Source: Burkholderiales bacterium 8X (lineage in GTDB: Bacteria > Pseudomonadota > Gammaproteobacteria > Burkholderiales > Burkholderiaceae_C). From it: DNA of 64,000 bases. Every line of letters begins with the position of its first letter. Position 1 is the stretch's first letter. Positions 1 to 9,070 of the stretch are shown in pieces. The position numbers were made by a program, and so were the translations under genes. The notes under the pieces were generated by a model. That model saw only the letters and a list, made by a program, of their open reading frames with translations. It was not told where the DNA came from and ran no database searches. The stretch is from NCBI GenBank assembly GCA_902506565.1, contig LR732703.1:3186916-3250915 (forward strand). The letters are read 5' to 3'.

Positions 1-560
1 ATGCTGTCCGACAGTGGCATCGCCACGGTCAGCTTGTCCAGCTGATCGAACGACTTGATGCCCCAGGCTTGCGCAGCCGCCATTTGCAGGACGACCGCTT
101 GCGTAGACACCTTTACACCGGAGACAACAATACGGTCAGCAGGGGTGAAGTCCTTGACTGATTTGATTGCCGGGCTGCGCGTCATCAGGAACATCGGCAT
201 CGTGTTCAACGATGCGATACCCACCACCTGGTTCTGGGTGCCTTGCGTTCGTGCCCACATAGTCAGGAAGGGCGGCGGGCCTACCACTGCGAAGTCTAGA
301 TTGCCGGACAACAGCGCATCGTTCATCACGGCGCCACCGGTGAACTGCTGCCAGACCACGTTGACATCCTTCACACCAAGCTGTGCGGCATGCTTCTCGA
401 TCAATTTCCGGTCTTGCATGATCATCAACGGGATGTAGGCCACGCCGTACTGGCGGGCGACGCGCACATCCACTGCGTGCGCGCTTCCGAGGTGTGCGGC
501 GGCGCCGGCCATTACCAGAGCGAGGCCGCAGAGCCGACGAAGGGTGACTGATGTGTTCAT
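1..560 (-). CDS. ABC transporter substrate-binding protein, NrtA/SsuA/TauA-like (3' end outside window)
   Basis: Periplasmic receptor that would deliver a small anion or organic ligand to an ABC importer. The visible 186 residues begin with a Sec-type signal peptide (hydrophobic LCGLALVMAGAAAHLG, cleavage near AHA), followed by VRVARQYGVAYIPLMIM and later LDFAVVGPPPFLTMW and VSGVKVSTQAVVLQMA. This order is typical of the NMT1/SsuA-like fold. The reading frame runs off the left edge, so the C-terminal lobe and any permease or ATPase partners are unseen. It is transcribed away from the LacI-type gene that starts 202 bp upstream, with a palindrome between them, which suggests control by that regulator. 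The ligand cannot be told from sequence. Confidence 0.85.
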   Translation of the reverse strand, partial: MNTSVTLRRLCGLALVMAGAAAHLGSAHAVDVRVARQYGVAYIPLMIMQDRKLIEKHAAQLGVKDVNVVWQQFTGGAVMNDALLSGNLDFAVVGPPPFLTMWARTQGTQNQVVGIASLNTMPMFLMTRSPAIKSVKDFTPADRIVVSGVKVSTQAVVLQMAAAQAWGIKSFDQLDKLTVAMPLSDS

Positions 561-620
561 GCTGACCGTCTCCTAAGAAGGGTTAATGCAGGCGAGCACG
601 AGAGGGCAGGCTATTTTCCT

Positions 621-648
621 ATCCGTGCAAGCGTTTGCAGACACGGAT
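621..648. promoter_or_regulatory. Nested palindrome, probable LacI-family operator
   Basis: The outer arms ATCCGTG (621-627) and CACGGAT (642-648) are perfect inverted repeats. Inside them lies TGCAAGCGTTTGCA (626-639), an almost perfect palindrome of the kind bound by LacI/GalR regulators (alternating purine/pyrimidine centre with TGCAA/TTGCA flanks). It lies between the divergent ABC receptor gene (start 560) and the LacI-type gene (start 762), so one bound dimer could control both. A second palindrome, GCGCATGCGC, lies at 708-717, closer to the regulator start. Confidence 0.6.
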
Positions 649-761
649 GATCCTTCGACCTTTCGCTGAGTAGTATTAGGGCAAGCCCCATAGAGCCGCA
701 ACCTTTTGCGCATGCGCTTGCTTTACGATTCCAGCCACCTCTCGCCGACTCACCGTCCACC

Positions 762-1871
762 ATGCCGCGCCACCCTGCTCCGACGTCCCACCCTTTGGCG
801 GAGCGCTCACAGCGAAGCACTTCGCTAGCGGATGTCGCGGCGCTGGCCGGCGTCTCCACCGGCACCGTGTCCCGTGTGCTATCCCGCCCCGAGCTGATCA
901 GTACGGCGACTTGTGCTCGCGTGATGGCGGCTGTCGAGCGGCTCGGCTATGTCGCCAATGGCGCGGCGCGTGCTCTAGCCATGCGCCGCACCATGACGGT
1001 CGGTGCGATCGTGCCCAGGTTCGGCGGGTCTTCCTTCCCGACCATGATCCAAGCGCTGGAGACCGAACTCTCAGCACACGGCTACACCTTGCTGCTGTCT
1101 GCGCCGGAGCACCACCTGAGCAAGGAGCCGACCATTCTTCGAGCCTTGCTCGAACGTGGCGTCGATGCGGTCGCACTGCTCGGCGAAGAGCAACTCGCGC
1201 ATGTTGTTCCCATGCTCTCGGCTTCGCGCACGCCGTTCGTCATGATGTGGGCCCCGCCGCTGTCCACTGGCCACGCCGCGGTGGGATTCGACGAGCAGGA
1301 AGCCGCCGCATTGGTGGTGAAGCATCTCTCGGCGCTGGGTCATCGTCGCCTCGGTTTCATTGGAGGGCTCACCGCCGACAACGCACGCGCGTTGCGGCGC
1401 TTTCACGGCTTCACGGCCGAAGTCGCAAAGCGCGGCATGACGATCAGCGAAACCGCGATGATCGAGACGAACTACGGCTTTGAACAAGGCTACGCGGCTA
1501 TGGAACGGGTCATCCAGGTCCTGGGCACCTCCGACGGCCCCACGGCGGTCGTGTGCGGCAACGACTACCTGGCAGCTGGCGCGTTGTCTGCATTGGATCG
1601 CGCAGGTGTCAAGGTGCCGAGTGAGCTGTCGATCATCAGTTTCAACGACAACGACTTCGCCCCCTACCTGCATCCACCGCTCACCACAGTCCGGCTGCCG
1701 ATCCGTGAAATTGGCGAGCAGGCTGGCGTCTACCTAATCGCCAGGATGCGCGGCCTCGAGCCACCCGAAAGGTCCCCGCTACATGTGGAACTCGTCGTTC
1801 GGCAAAGTACCGGCAAGGTCCCTACGAACTCAAGCAGGCGGCGACGAGCCGCACGCAGGATTACGCGGTAG
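762..1871 (+). CDS. LacI/GalR-family transcriptional regulator
   Basis: A 369-residue DNA-binding regulator. The N-terminal helix-turn-helix (about residues 21-40, SLADVAALAGVSTGTVSRVL) is followed by the hinge motif RVMAAVERLGYVANGAARAL. After that comes a periplasmic-binding-protein-like effector domain with typical segments (HRRLGFIGG, TAVVCGNDYLAAGAL, SIISFNDNDFAPYLHPPLTTV). The length is about 30 residues above the family norm, accounted for by a basic C-terminal tail (SSRRRRAARRITR) and about 20 extra N-terminal residues. A start nearer residue 15-20 is possible. It is divergent from the ABC receptor gene and has palindromic sites in the shared promoter region, so autoregulation and control of transport are likely. 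The effector is unknown. Confidence 0.9.
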   Translation: MPRHPAPTSHPLAERSQRSTSLADVAALAGVSTGTVSRVLSRPELISTATCARVMAAVERLGYVANGAARALAMRRTMTVGAIVPRFGGSSFPTMIQALETELSAHGYTLLLSAPEHHLSKEPTILRALLERGVDAVALLGEEQLAHVVPMLSASRTPFVMMWAPPLSTGHAAVGFDEQEAAALVVKHLSALGHRRLGFIGGLTADNARALRRFHGFTAEVAKRGMTISETAMIETNYGFEQGYAAMERVIQVLGTSDGPTAVVCGNDYLAAGALSALDRAGVKVPSELSIISFNDNDFAPYLHPPLTTVRLPIREIGEQAGVYLIARMRGLEPPERSPLHVELVVRQSTGKVPTNSSRRRRAARRITR

Positions 1872-2208
1872 GGTCGCGCCTTCATCTCATGTGCACAGGA
1901 ACTCTTCTAAGAGGATTGCCAGGTCATTCCGCTCTCAAATTCATTGAGACTGACTGCAGTTCGCCGTGGCTCACCATCCATGGCGCCTCTTATGGATAGT
2001 TAGGGTTGTTATGAGAGTAGGGGGGCCTGGCCGATCGGCGGCTAAGCAAGAAGAAGCCGACTTAGCGGCTCAGATTCGAGTTCCGCTGCCGGCCAGGAGC
2101 GGACATCCAGCCAGAATTGCGAGTCCGTTTCTGGCGAGTACTCGTCTTCGTCTTTGCATATCTTCCGGTCCCCGGCCTACCAAGCCGTCAACATGACTGG
2201 AATAGAAA
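1872..2208. other. Intergenic region without a recognisable gene
   Basis: No convincing coding region on either strand. A short hairpin (CTCTT at 1902-1906, AAGAG at 1909-1913) lies 30 bp after the LacI-type gene, but no T-run follows it, so it is at best a weak terminator. The stretch just before the SDR gene has no strong ribosome-binding site. Confidence 0.4.
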
Positions 2209-2958
2209 ATGGACAGGCTCAAAGGCAAACGCGCTCTCATCACTGGTGGAACAACTGGCATCGGCTTCGCAACGGCGAAGCGTTTCCTAGCGGAAGGAGC
2301 ACAAGTACTGGTGACCGGTTGGGATGAAGAAAATCTCGCACGCGCGAGAACTGAACTCGGCAAAGCGGTGCAGATCATCCGGTCCGACGCCGGCGATGCA
2401 GCAGCCCAACGACATCTAGCAGCTGTGGCCGTTGAAGCATTCGGCCAAATCGACTTAGCCGTGTTGAATGCCGGAATCGGCGTTTTCAAGCCTCTGGATG
2501 CATGGGACGAAGTGGCTTTTGACGAGTCGGTGGCTGTCAACCTGAAGGGGCCGTTTTTCCTGATGCAGGCATTGTTGCCACATCTTGCCAATCCCTCCTC
2601 AATCATCTTTGTAGGATCGGTCAACGCGCACATTGGCATGCCCACCTCAAGCGACTATTCCGCTACCAAGGCGGCCTTGCGGTCCCTGGCACGTACCTTG
2701 TCCGGCGAATTGATTGCCCGGGGCGTTCGCTTGAATACTGTCAGCCCGGGACCGGTCACTACACCAATCTATGGCAAGCTAGGTCTACCGGCCGAGGCAC
2801 TGCAGCAGATGACCGACTCGCTCATTTCCCGCTCCCCCGCACAGCGCTTCGGAACTACTGAAGAGATCTCGGCGGGTATTGCATTTCTGGCGGCGACAGA
2901 ATCCGCATATTGCATCGGCAGTGAGCTTGTTATGGACGGTGGGTTCACGACGATTTAG
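2209..2958 (+). CDS. SDR-family NAD(P)-dependent oxidoreductase
   Basis: A 249-residue classical short-chain dehydrogenase, reducing or oxidising an unknown alcohol/ketone in the cytoplasm. The Rossmann motif GGTTGIGFA lies near residues 12-20, NAGIGVF marks the middle of the cofactor site, and the catalytic Ser (GSVNAHIG) and Tyr-Lys (YSATKAA) are present, followed by the SPGPVTTP segment and the C-terminal MDGG. Length is normal for the family. It stands alone on the plus strand, with the degenerate recombinase remnant downstream on the other strand, so context gives no substrate. An Asp-rather-than-Arg preference at the end of beta-2 was not assessed, so NAD versus NADP is open. Confidence 0.9.
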   Translation: MDRLKGKRALITGGTTGIGFATAKRFLAEGAQVLVTGWDEENLARARTELGKAVQIIRSDAGDAAAQRHLAAVAVEAFGQIDLAVLNAGIGVFKPLDAWDEVAFDESVAVNLKGPFFLMQALLPHLANPSSIIFVGSVNAHIGMPTSSDYSATKAALRSLARTLSGELIARGVRLNTVSPGPVTTPIYGKLGLPAEALQQMTDSLISRSPAQRFGTTEEISAGIAFLAATESAYCIGSELVMDGGFTTI

Positions 2959-3074
2959 GAGTGGCATGACAGCGGGCCCACTCTGGCCGCTGTCGGCCAA
3001 TTGCAGAAGTCGCGCTCCTTTCCGATCCCGCCCACGGCGCAGGAGACTCAGGAGAGCACTTTCATCTTCAGTTA

Positions 3075-3430
3075 CTCGTAGACAGTGGGCCCGCAATATG
3101 CCGAGGTTGGCGGCGATATCGCCCTTCGGGATGCCCTGCTCAGCCACCTAACGCAACGCTTTTGCGGCGCTAGCATCGAGCGGGGGCTTGCGACCCTTGT
3201 ACGCGCCAGCCCTCTTGGCAACGACGATGACCTACCTTTGTCGCTCATTGATCATGGCTCGCTCAAATCGAACGACAGCGCCGAGAAGCTCGCGCATCAG
3301 AGTCGCCATGGTGCCTTCTTTTCCAAGTGAAGGTCATTCCCTCCTTCACGAACGACACCGACATTCCTCGACTCGTCGGGTCCTCGACAACAGCCTGCAA
3401 GTCCTTCAAAGAGCGCAAGAGGCGGTCCAT
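3075..3430 (-). pseudogene. Serine recombinase (Tn3-type resolvase/invertase) remnant
   Basis: The fragment MDRLLRSLKDLQAVVED...GMSVSFVKEGMTFT (3430 to about 3325) matches the middle of resolvases. The reading frame then shifts and continues as MATLMRELLGAVVRFERAM, a TAG stop (3232-3234), AKRAGAYKGRKPPLDASAAK, a second TAG (3148-3150), and the helix-turn-helix-like AEQGIPKGDIAANLG. The N-terminal catalytic Ser segment is not recognisable. At least one frameshift and two nonsense codons make it inactive. It sits between two catabolic blocks and marks an old transposon or integron-like insertion. Ends are approximate. Confidence 0.8.
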
Positions 3431-3559
3431 GGCGTGTACATAGCGGTCTGGATAGTCGCGGCGGATTGCGACGCTTCTAATGACAATCAATTTCAGGTAC
3501 AGCTGCCACAACTTGCACTTGTGCAGCTTGAATCAGCGCCTAGTCAGAGTCCGCTTAGA

Positions 3560-5125
3560 TCAACAGAAAAGCGCTAAGTCCATTTCACGCAGGTCAGGAG
3601 CAACACGTACGGTCAGTCCGTTCATCAAGTCAAGCACTTGGATTTGTAGATCGATCCCAGGTGCAAGTTCCGTCAGTACGAGGCCGTCGGGATGAACGTC
3701 AAAGACTGCACGCTCGGTGATGATTTTGGCCTGTTGACCGCGCTCTGCCACATTGCGCCGTACTGGGTAGGTGATGTGGTCTGCGGCCTGCACGAACTTC
3801 TTGACCTTCCCTTCCTTAACAATGATCAGTTTGCCCTCCCTGAAATCGACTTCAAGGCCGCCTGTTGTGAACGTACCGGTGAAGAGCAGTTCCTGAGCGT
3901 TATAGGCGATGTCGATGAAGCCGCCTGCACCCGGATTAGCGACGCCGAAGCGCGAGACATTGACGTTGCCCGCATCGTCGAATTGAGCAAAGGCCAAGGC
4001 CGCAAATGGGCAACCGCCACCATCGATGAAATCGAACTGACTAACACCATCCAGCAGTGCCTCAGGGTACTTGTTGGCCGAGAACTGCCACCCGCTCATC
4101 ACTAAGCCGCCGAAAGGGCCGTGCTCCGTGGTGAATTGGTAGTTGCGGTGGGCACCATTGCTGAAATGTCCATCTTCCAGCAATATGGTGGGCACGTCGG
4201 AAGATGCACCAAAACCAAAGATGGAAGTCACACCTGGTCGCACTTCAAGTGCCGCGCGCCGCGCAATGATCTTATCTGTGCCAAGGGGGAGACGGTCATT
4301 GGTCTGGCCGTCCCAGGGTACACCGCCCAAATAGCTTTTGTCATATGCCACTTGGGTAGTCATCATCTGATGCTCGTCTACCACAACCTTGTCGACCAGC
4401 ACGCCTGGGATCTTGACCATAGTCGCAGGGCGGCTGCCGCGTTCCACAATCCGCCGGACCTGGGCGATGACAGTGCCGCCGCATGCTTTGACCGCTAGAG
4501 CAATTTGAAGCGATGCGGAATGAATGGGTTCATCCTCGAATGACAGGTTGCCGAATTCGTCAGCCGTGGAGGCCCGAATGAACCCCACGTTAAGCGGCCA
4601 GCTCGGGTAGAACAGGTAATCTTCTCCCTCAAATTTGACTCGCTTGATCAGATCGTCTTTTGCGAGCGCCGTGAACTTTCCGCCGGTCTGCAGGGGATCG
4701 GCATAGGTGTCCAAACCTATTCTTGTTAAGTAGCCCGGGCTGCGCCGCGCTACTTCACGCAACCAGTGCATGCTGGCCCCGATGGGCCAGCTATAGGCTT
4801 CAATGCGGTTCTCCCGGATCAGACGCATCAGTTCAGGGCGCTTTCCAGTCGCAGGATCGATTGGATTCACGTATGAACCGGACACGATGCGTTTCATGAG
4901 GCCTTCGATCGCCACGTGGTCCATGCCCCGGATGGCCATCGCATCCCCGGTACCACAGGGAAAATAGAAAGTCACATCGCGCGGTTCGGCCGACACCTTA
5001 AAACGGTCCGCCAAGGCTTCGAGCAGCGCATCCGGGGTGATCCATCCGATCACGCCAACACTCGCTACCGCATCGCCATTTTTGATGTCCGCAACCGCGT
5101 CTTGCGCCGAGCAAATCTTGCTCAT
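3560..5125 (-). CDS. Family I acyl-CoA:carboxylate CoA-transferase (YdiF/propionate CoA-transferase type)
   Basis: Transfers CoA between an acyl-CoA (often acetyl-CoA) and a carboxylic acid, activating or releasing an acid during catabolism. The 521 residues carry both halves of a fused alpha/beta CoA-transferase. The probable catalytic glutamate is E334 in the segment TTEHGPFGG, matching the family pattern of T-x-E-x-G-x-x-G-G. GGGCPFAALAFAQFD and NPGAGGFIDIAY are family-typical regions. Its start codon overlaps the stop of the upstream enoyl-CoA hydratase gene by four bases (5122-5125), so the two are translationally coupled as the last genes of the GntR-TRAP operon. The acid used is unknown. 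Confidence 0.88.
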   Translation of the reverse strand: MSKICSAQDAVADIKNGDAVASVGVIGWITPDALLEALADRFKVSAEPRDVTFYFPCGTGDAMAIRGMDHVAIEGLMKRIVSGSYVNPIDPATGKRPELMRLIRENRIEAYSWPIGASMHWLREVARRSPGYLTRIGLDTYADPLQTGGKFTALAKDDLIKRVKFEGEDYLFYPSWPLNVGFIRASTADEFGNLSFEDEPIHSASLQIALAVKACGGTVIAQVRRIVERGSRPATMVKIPGVLVDKVVVDEHQMMTTQVAYDKSYLGGVPWDGQTNDRLPLGTDKIIARRAALEVRPGVTSIFGFGASSDVPTILLEDGHFSNGAHRNYQFTTEHGPFGGLVMSGWQFSANKYPEALLDGVSQFDFIDGGGCPFAALAFAQFDDAGNVNVSRFGVANPGAGGFIDIAYNAQELLFTGTFTTGGLEVDFREGKLIIVKEGKVKKFVQAADHITYPVRRNVAERGQQAKIITERAVFDVHPDGLVLTELAPGIDLQIQVLDLMNGLTVRVAPDLREMDLALFC

Positions 5126-5892
5126 ACTTTCACTCCAAATTTCTTGAGGGTCGCTTGGGCGGTAGCATGGCGACAGTTGTCCTTGAAAAGGTGCGACGCA
5201 AGTAGGTCGCCACCTTCACCATCGGGGGCGCCATGGGAAGCAAAATACAGCTTCGTCGCGGCGATCGCTTCTTGCGGAAGGCGGGCATAGGAAGCCGCGA
5301 CCTCGATCGCACGATCTAGAGCTGCACCGTCTTCCGCAAGGTGATCGGCCAGCCCAACGCGCACCGCCTCATCTCCATGGAACGGTGTGCCGCCCCAAAC
5401 TAGTTGACGGGCCCGTGTGCGGCCCACCCGATTAATCACCGATTCAATCCCCCATGGAGGAATCCATCCAATCTCTACCTCGGGCAGGTTCCAGCGAGCG
5501 GAGCGTGCCGTAACCACCACGTCGCAACTGGCCGCCAACACAAAGCCGCCGCCGAGCGCAAAGCCCTCCACGGCGGCAACAACGGGCTTTCGACGCAAGG
5601 CGATCTCGCGGCAAAAAAGTGCGGTTCGAGCTTCGTGGGCGCACATCTCGTCCAAAGACATGGATCCGAGTTCCTTAAGGTCGCTGCCTGCGCAGAAACC
5701 AGGCGCCCCGCCGGTGAGGACGAGAGCTCCCACTTCCTCTTTGGTATCAAGCTGGGCCATGAGTTCACGCAGTCGCGCGATCAGCGCGTCGCCTAGTGCG
5801 TTGCGCCGAGCCGGACGATTGATGGTCAGCACGGCAACACGGCCGTGCATATTCAGGTTGAGTTCCTCGCTATGCATCAAGTTGGGCTCCAT
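5122..5892 (-). CDS. Enoyl-CoA hydratase/isomerase family protein (crotonase fold)
   Basis: A 256-residue crotonase-superfamily enzyme acting on a CoA thioester in the cytoplasm. Seen are VAVLTINRPARRNAL (strand and CoA-binding start), the oxyanion-hole segments GFCAGSDLKEL and GFALGGGFVLAASCD, and LPEVEIGWIPPWG at the position of the second catalytic acid. The start used overlaps the upstream FAD oxidoreductase by 23 bases. A second ATG five codons later (5877) is possible. Members hydrate, isomerise, dehalogenate or cleave CoA esters, so the exact reaction is not fixed. The partner CoA-transferase suggests the substrate acid is first thioesterified and then processed here. Confidence 0.88.
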   Translation of the reverse strand: MEPNLMHSEELNLNMHGRVAVLTINRPARRNALGDALIARLRELMAQLDTKEEVGALVLTGGAPGFCAGSDLKELGSMSLDEMCAHEARTALFCREIALRRKPVVAAVEGFALGGGFVLAASCDVVVTARSARWNLPEVEIGWIPPWGIESVINRVGRTRARQLVWGGTPFHGDEAVRVGLADHLAEDGAALDRAIEVAASYARLPQEAIAATKLYFASHGAPDGEGGDLLASHLFKDNCRHATAQATLKKFGVKV

Positions 5893-7222
5893 CTTCGTTC
5901 AAAAGAGTTCTGACATCAGAAGCACGCAGGCTGCGCACTTCAATTTTTTCCTTGACGCTCAGGGCGGCAGCATGGCCTATAGCGTGTCCGTAGCTGAAGC
6001 ATTGCGCGGTCACGCGCGCGGAAGCCATTGCTTCGTGCTGTGCGCTGAGACAGCGGCCCGTGGCTAGCAGGGACTCGGACTGAAGCGGGATAAAACAGCC
6101 CAGTGGGATGTCGTAGTAGTTCTCATACAACCACGACAGCCGGGGCTTGATTCCGCTGTGCAATTCGATAGGCCAAGCCGAACGGGCAATGGCGTCGGAG
6201 CGCTTGCGTCCAGTTTCCACGTCTTGGTTTTGCAAAGTGTCAATGCCCACGATCTGGCGGGTCTGGCGCACTCCGACCTGCACGCCCGTGTCGTTGAGCG
6301 TGGCGTTTTCGCAGCCGGCAAGATTGGCCTGGAAGAATGCCCAGTACTGCCGTGCCTGCCGGCGGCCCTCGATTTCGGCTTCTGTGAGGTCGGCCGCCAC
6401 CAGTGGGTTGAGTTCGCGTCCATCGCGCCCGATGATTCGCGTGCAGTTGCAAAGCAACTCGTTGTCACGCGGCGTTGGAAAAAGGAAAGCCTTGGCGCGA
6501 GGTAGCTTGTAGGTGCCTGCGGCATTTGCCGCCATGATGGCTTTGGACACCGAGTCGGGCATGATCGCGTCGCTGCCGTAAGCTGCGAGGAAACGATCTA
6601 CATCCACGTTTCCCATGCGAAAAATCATGGTGGGGTTCTGCACCTTCCCGTGCGCACCCACACTTGTCGGAAGACCGGCCATGGCAAACAGGTCGGCATC
6701 ACCGCTGGCGTCGATAGTGACCTGCGCGCGGATGTCGATGGCGCCCTGCTTGGTGAACGCTCGTACGCCTGCAACGCGTTCACCGCCGTCCAGTTGCACA
6801 CCGATCACAGTCGCGTGATAGATCACCTGGACACCATGTCGCTGCACCAGCTCATCAGCGGTTTCCCGCCAAGCCAGCGGCTCATGCACAAGCGTATATG
6901 TGTCCCCATAGCGCACTGGCTCTGTCAGCCCGTCTCTGCTCTTCATAGCTGCGATGAATTCATCGACGAAGCCGAAGACGATCTTCTCTGGCTTGCCAGC
7001 CGCGTCTGGGCGTGCAAGGTACAGGCCGCAGATCGTGCCCGACAGGCCGGCCACCGCGGCGCCGCCGCAAAAGCCGTAGCGTTCGAGCAGGGTAACTTTC
7101 AGCCCTTGTCTCGCTGCCGTGCAAGCCGCAGCCAAGCCGGCCGCACCACCGCCCACCACCAGAATGTCGGTCGTGACCATTTCTGTGGGACGCCTGTCCA
7201 GCAATTGCATTTGATTCGTCAT
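5870..7222 (-). CDS. FAD-dependent oxidoreductase (FAD_oxidored family)
   Basis: A 450-residue flavoprotein. The dinucleotide-binding motif GGGAAGLAAACTAARQG starts at about residue 24, then LLERYGFCGGAAVAG, a second FAD-contacting segment VTIDASGDADLFAMAG, and near the end LLATGRCLSAQHEAMASAR followed by GHAIGHAAALS. This layout is typical of secreted or cytosolic FAD-dependent oxidoreductases of unassigned substrate often found in acid-catabolic operons. No signal peptide is seen. It lies 9 bp downstream of the TRAP large permease and overlaps the enoyl-CoA hydratase, so it probably oxidises or reduces the imported acid before CoA activation. It could instead be a thiosulfate-like or succinate-dehydrogenase-like enzyme, but the iron-sulphur partners are absent. 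Confidence 0.82.
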   Translation of the reverse strand: MTNQMQLLDRRPTEMVTTDILVVGGGAAGLAAACTAARQGLKVTLLERYGFCGGAAVAGLSGTICGLYLARPDAAGKPEKIVFGFVDEFIAAMKSRDGLTEPVRYGDTYTLVHEPLAWRETADELVQRHGVQVIYHATVIGVQLDGGERVAGVRAFTKQGAIDIRAQVTIDASGDADLFAMAGLPTSVGAHGKVQNPTMIFRMGNVDVDRFLAAYGSDAIMPDSVSKAIMAANAAGTYKLPRAKAFLFPTPRDNELLCNCTRIIGRDGRELNPLVAADLTEAEIEGRRQARQYWAFFQANLAGCENATLNDTGVQVGVRQTRQIVGIDTLQNQDVETGRKRSDAIARSAWPIELHSGIKPRLSWLYENYYDIPLGCFIPLQSESLLATGRCLSAQHEAMASARVTAQCFSYGHAIGHAAALSVKEKIEVRSLRASDVRTLLNEDGAQLDA

Positions 7223-7231
7223 GGTGTTTCC

Positions 7232-8551
7232 TTACTTATCGAGCATGGTGCGCGGCAGCCACAGCGCGATGTCAGGGAAGGCGACTAGCAACAACAGCGC
7301 CAATACCTGGATGCCGATGAAGGGCCAGACCGATTTAAAGATGTCGCCAATCGAGATCCCAGGCGGCGCAGCTCCCTTGAGGTAAAAGGCAGCTGGGCCG
7401 AATGGCGGGGAGATGTAGGAGATCTGCATGTTCATGCAGAACAGCACACCAATCCAGATTGGGTCGAACCCGAGTGCGACCAGCACCGGCACAAAAATTG
7501 GCGCGGTCAGCAGCAGGATTCCGATCCAGTCAATGATGCAGCCAAGGACGATCCACACCAGATTGACGACCAGCAGAATGCCCCACTTGCCAATGGGCAG
7601 CCCTGCGACCAAGTCCTTAAGGTACTGCGTGCCGCCGGCGATGGTGTAGATGCCGATCAACGCAGAGGCGCCGAAGAACAACCAGTACAGCATGCAAGTG
7701 ACTTTGGTGGTTTCTGCCACCGCGCTGGCCATGCCGGCCCAGGTCAGACGCCGGTTCACAGCTGCCGCTATCACCGCGCCGGCGACACCGATGCCTGCCG
7801 CTTCGGTCGGTGTAGCAATGCCCATATACAGGGAGCCAAGCACGCCGAACGCCACGGCTCCTGGCAAAATCAATTTCTTTAGGTAGCCGATTTTTTCCCT
7901 CAACGAAACGTTGATCTCCTCCGGTGGAGCAGCGGGAGCGATCTCGGGTTTCAGATAGGAGATCGTGATCACATAGATGATGTAGAGCCCTGCCAACATA
8001 GCGCCTGGCAGGATGCCCGCCATGTAGAGCTGTCCAATAGAAGTGCCGGTGGTCAATGCGTACATAATCAAAACCACGCTGGGAGGAATAAGCGTCGCAA
8101 GTCCACCGCCGGCGCATATGGAACCCAGCGCGAGTGACTTTCCGTACCCCCGCTTGAGCATGGCTGGCAGTGCCACGACTCCCATCGTCACGATTTCCGC
8201 GCCGATCACGCCGACCATTGCGGCCATCAGCGCGCACGAAATGATCACAGCGACCGCGAGTCCCCCACGGATCCGCCCAGACCACACGTAGGCAGCCTTG
8301 AAGATGTCTTCCGCGATGCCCGCTTTTTCCAGCACCATTGCCATGAGGATGAAGAGTGGTACCGAGACCAGGATCTGGTTGCCCATTAAGGTGAAGACGC
8401 GGCTGACGATCAAGTTCAACGTATTGATGTCAAACAACCAGACGCCGAACACCACGGCGATGGCGCCGGTCGCGAATGCGATGGGTACACCGACCACCAG
8501 GGCCGAGACCAGCGCCAGAAACAGGAGAAGGGTCAGGGTATCAACGGCCAT
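7232..8551 (-). CDS. dctM: TRAP transporter large permease subunit
   Basis: Main membrane subunit of a tripartite ATP-independent periplasmic transporter, importing an organic acid with Na+ or H+. The start MAVDTLTLLLFLALVSALVV at 8551 is preferred over an upstream in-frame ATG at 8608, giving 439 residues, the usual size. About 12 hydrophobic segments are visible, with the conserved GGLATLIPPSVVLIMYALTT region (two-part TRAP motif) and a late ISPPFGPAAFYLKG. It overlaps the small permease gene by 11 bases (8541-8551), a common coupling in TRAP operons. Substrate is defined by the receptor, not by this subunit. Confidence 0.93.
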   Translation of the reverse strand: MAVDTLTLLLFLALVSALVVGVPIAFATGAIAVVFGVWLFDINTLNLIVSRVFTLMGNQILVSVPLFILMAMVLEKAGIAEDIFKAAYVWSGRIRGGLAVAVIISCALMAAMVGVIGAEIVTMGVVALPAMLKRGYGKSLALGSICAGGGLATLIPPSVVLIMYALTTGTSIGQLYMAGILPGAMLAGLYIIYVITISYLKPEIAPAAPPEEINVSLREKIGYLKKLILPGAVAFGVLGSLYMGIATPTEAAGIGVAGAVIAAAVNRRLTWAGMASAVAETTKVTCMLYWLFFGASALIGIYTIAGGTQYLKDLVAGLPIGKWGILLVVNLVWIVLGCIIDWIGILLLTAPIFVPVLVALGFDPIWIGVLFCMNMQISYISPPFGPAAFYLKGAAPPGISIGDIFKSVWPFIGIQVLALLLLVAFPDIALWLPRTMLDK

Positions 8552-9065
8552 AGGTCGCTTCCGTAGCGGGATTGGGGGCAAGCCCGAGATCGACCAGCAA
8601 GTTGGCAAAGCCCTGCAACAGCAGCAAAATTCCGGCGACTGGAATGGCGACCTTCACAGGCCACAAAGCCGGATTCCACAAGGTGCCGCTTCCCTCGTGC
8701 TCACGAATCGACGCAAGGGAGAGTTCCGCACCGAAGTAAATCAGCGTCAGGCAGTAAATTGAGAACAGGCTGAACGCAATGACGTCAACGATCTTTTTCA
8801 GATGGCCACCCCGGTCAGCGATAGGCTGGTACACCAGGTCGACAATCACATGCTTGCGGTGCAGCAGCGTGAAGCCACCGCCGAGTGCATAGGCCATGCC
8901 GGCCAAGTAGGTCATGGATTCATCGGCCCAGAGGGACGGAGCGTTGAACACTCCTCGGCCAATGACTTCCTTGAGAATGATCAAGACGACTGCCACGATG
9001 AGTAGGCCGGCAACCCGGCCAACCCACTCGTTCACATGTCCCACGAAGCGGACGTAATGACTCAT
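8541..9065 (-). CDS. dctQ: TRAP transporter small permease subunit
   Basis: A 174-residue four-helix membrane protein with hydrophobic segments at about residues 15-32, 43-65 (after the polar GRGVFNAPSLWADESMTYLA), 85-110 and 130-155. ADESMTYLAGMAYALGGGFTL with the HRKHVIVDLVYQ segment is characteristic of the DctQ family, in which it bridges the receptor and the large permease. Its start lies 5 bp after the receptor stop codon and its end overlaps dctM, so the three TRAP genes form a compact unit. Confidence 0.9.
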   Translation of the reverse strand: MSHYVRFVGHVNEWVGRVAGLLIVAVVLIILKEVIGRGVFNAPSLWADESMTYLAGMAYALGGGFTLLHRKHVIVDLVYQPIADRGGHLKKIVDVIAFSLFSIYCLTLIYFGAELSLASIREHEGSGTLWNPALWPVKVAIPVAGILLLLQGFANLLVDLGLAPNPATEATYGR

Positions 9066-9070
9066 GCTTG

